From: Odiellus spinosus
Lineage: Eukaryota; Arthropoda; Arachnida; Opiliones; Phalangiidae
Direction: 5' to 3'
Assembly (NCBI GenBank): GCA_963920705.1
Contig: CAWUCO010000167.1
Location: forward strand, 620,001 to 684,000
Length of the DNA stretch: 64,000 bases
The notes below the pieces were generated by a model. That model had not been told where the DNA came from, ran no database searches, and was given only the letters and a program-made list of their open reading frames with translations. The translations under genes were made by a program, and so were the position numbers. Shown here piece by piece: positions 63,478 to 64,000 of the stretch. Every line of letters begins with the position of its first letter. The stretch's first letter is position 1.

Positions 63478-64000
63478 GTTTTGGCAATTTAGACAAAACC
63501 AAAGTCATTCGAAAGAGCAATTAATGGACAGTCTTAATAATAAGAGTTTTCAAAAATCCGTTGAAAAACAAGAAAAATATGGCCAATTCAATAAATCATA
63601 CAATATCAAAATAGTCAAATTTCAGATTTTAAAATTCGCTTTTTGATATTAGATGTTTTTTGAATTGACCATATTTTCCTTGTTTTTCAAGGGATTTTCC
63701 AAAACTCTTGTTTTTTAGATAGACCAATATTTGCTCTTTCGAGTGGTGTTAATTTTGTCTAAATCGCTTAAAAATCAAATGTTTTGTGTCCATTTCAATC
63801 CAATAATCTTGGATTTTTAAGCGTTTTTGCTTAATTTTAACCAATTTTATATTTGTCACGTTTTGGCAATTTAGACAAAACCAAAGTCATTCGAAAGAGC
63901 AATTAATGGACAGTCTTAATAATAAGAGTTTTCAAAAATCCGTTGAAAAACAAGAAAAATATGGCCAATTCAAGAAATCACACAATATCAAAATAGTCAA
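63478..64000. repeat. One full and one partial monomer at the right edge
   Basis: A 382-bp CCTTGTTTTTCAAGGG monomer with CAATTCAATAAATC (63478-63859), then the first 141 bp of the next, with AATCACACAATATC. The array runs off the window, so its true length is unknown. Confidence 0.85.

Larger units (their letters stand above)
1..64000. repeat. Satellite DNA array, ~383-bp monomer, head-to-tail across the whole window
   Basis: The same monomer recurs without interruption and always in the same orientation. Using the conserved block GTCACGTTTTGGCAATTTAG as a phase marker, monomer ends fall at 320, 703, 1086, 1469 and so on to 63859, giving 166 complete units. Lengths are mostly 382, 383 or 384 bp; outliers are 360, 374, 380, 381 and 386 bp. 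One copy counted by hand has 52 C, 51 G and 8 CpG in 383 bp. Long homogeneous arrays with higher-order structure are known from eukaryotic heterochromatin and not from bacterial chromosomes. Chromosomal position cannot be read from the window, because neither edge of the array is reached. I do not recognise the satellite family. Confidence 0.98.

Noticed and set aside
1..64000. CRISPR array, because of the regular spacing of repeats
   Set aside because: The whole 383-bp unit is repeated; there are no unique spacers between short repeats, and no cas-like gene.
1..64000. A tandem family of real small basic proteins on the minus strand
   Set aside because: The frame needs GTG to reach 81 codons, is broken in about a third of copies by indels and subfamily substitutions, has no recognised domain and lies in a satellite where any frame is copied along. 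Low-level expression cannot be excluded.
1..64000. Inserted transposable elements or an array boundary hidden in the window
   Set aside because: The phase marker recurs every 360-386 bp from end to end, leaving no room for an insertion, and no monomer is inverted relative to its neighbours.

Overview
The window is satellite DNA from end to end. One AT-rich monomer of about 383 bp (about 27% G+C by hand count of one copy) repeats head-to-tail from base 1 to base 64000. I count 166 complete monomers plus a 320-bp piece at the left edge and a 141-bp piece at the right edge; the mean period is 382.8 bp. I see no unique sequence, no transposon, no RNA gene, no strand switch and no convincing protein-coding gene. 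A long array of this kind with higher-order repeats is what eukaryotic centromeric, pericentromeric or subtelomeric heterochromatin looks like. Nothing in the sequence lets me name the organism.

Monomer anatomy (reference copy 321-703). A left arm (330-454) and a right arm (485-608) form an imperfect inverted repeat, about 82% identical over 125 bp, around a 30-bp centre. Just outside the right arm, a perfect 12-bp dyad (609-620 / 656-667) flanks a 35-bp spacer. Its second half is also the outward continuation of the next monomer's left arm, after an extra 45-bp segment. The monomer is therefore largely one inverted duplication with one asymmetric 45-bp segment. Both arms translate, each in its own 5'-3' direction, into recognisably the same peptide. 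An 81- to 84-codon frame on the minus strand (GTG first, ATG at codon 23) stays open in most monomers, and a 46-codon ATG frame is on the plus strand. I treat both as by-products of the repeat.

Higher-order layout. Monomers fall into subfamilies told apart by linked substitutions and 1-bp indels, and they are arranged in a patchwork of local higher-order repeats (HORs): a 4-mer of 1532 bp (1-3064), a 2-mer of 767 bp (4534-6067), a 7-mer of 2682 bp (6451-11814), a 5-mer of 1916 bp (16415-20246), a 3-mer of 1149 bp (about 20040-22161), a 2-mer of 766 bp (22162-23670), three copies of another 3-mer (25201-28647), a 5-mer of 1912 bp (about 31740-35262), a 2-mer of 765 bp (47789-49318), a 4-mer of 1533 bp (51618-54683) and a 4-mer of 1531 bp (60416-63477). 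Larger blocks are also duplicated at a distance: 4151-6067 with 14882-16798, and 42044-46641 with 48937-53150, the second copy lacking one monomer.

The array has three zones: a left zone (about 1-22 kb) with its own marker variants and near-identical HOR copies, a more diverged middle (about 22-41 kb) with most of the private indels, and a right zone (about 41-64 kb) with different markers. Unequal exchange and local segmental duplication explain the layout. The most unusual property is the fold-back design of every monomer.
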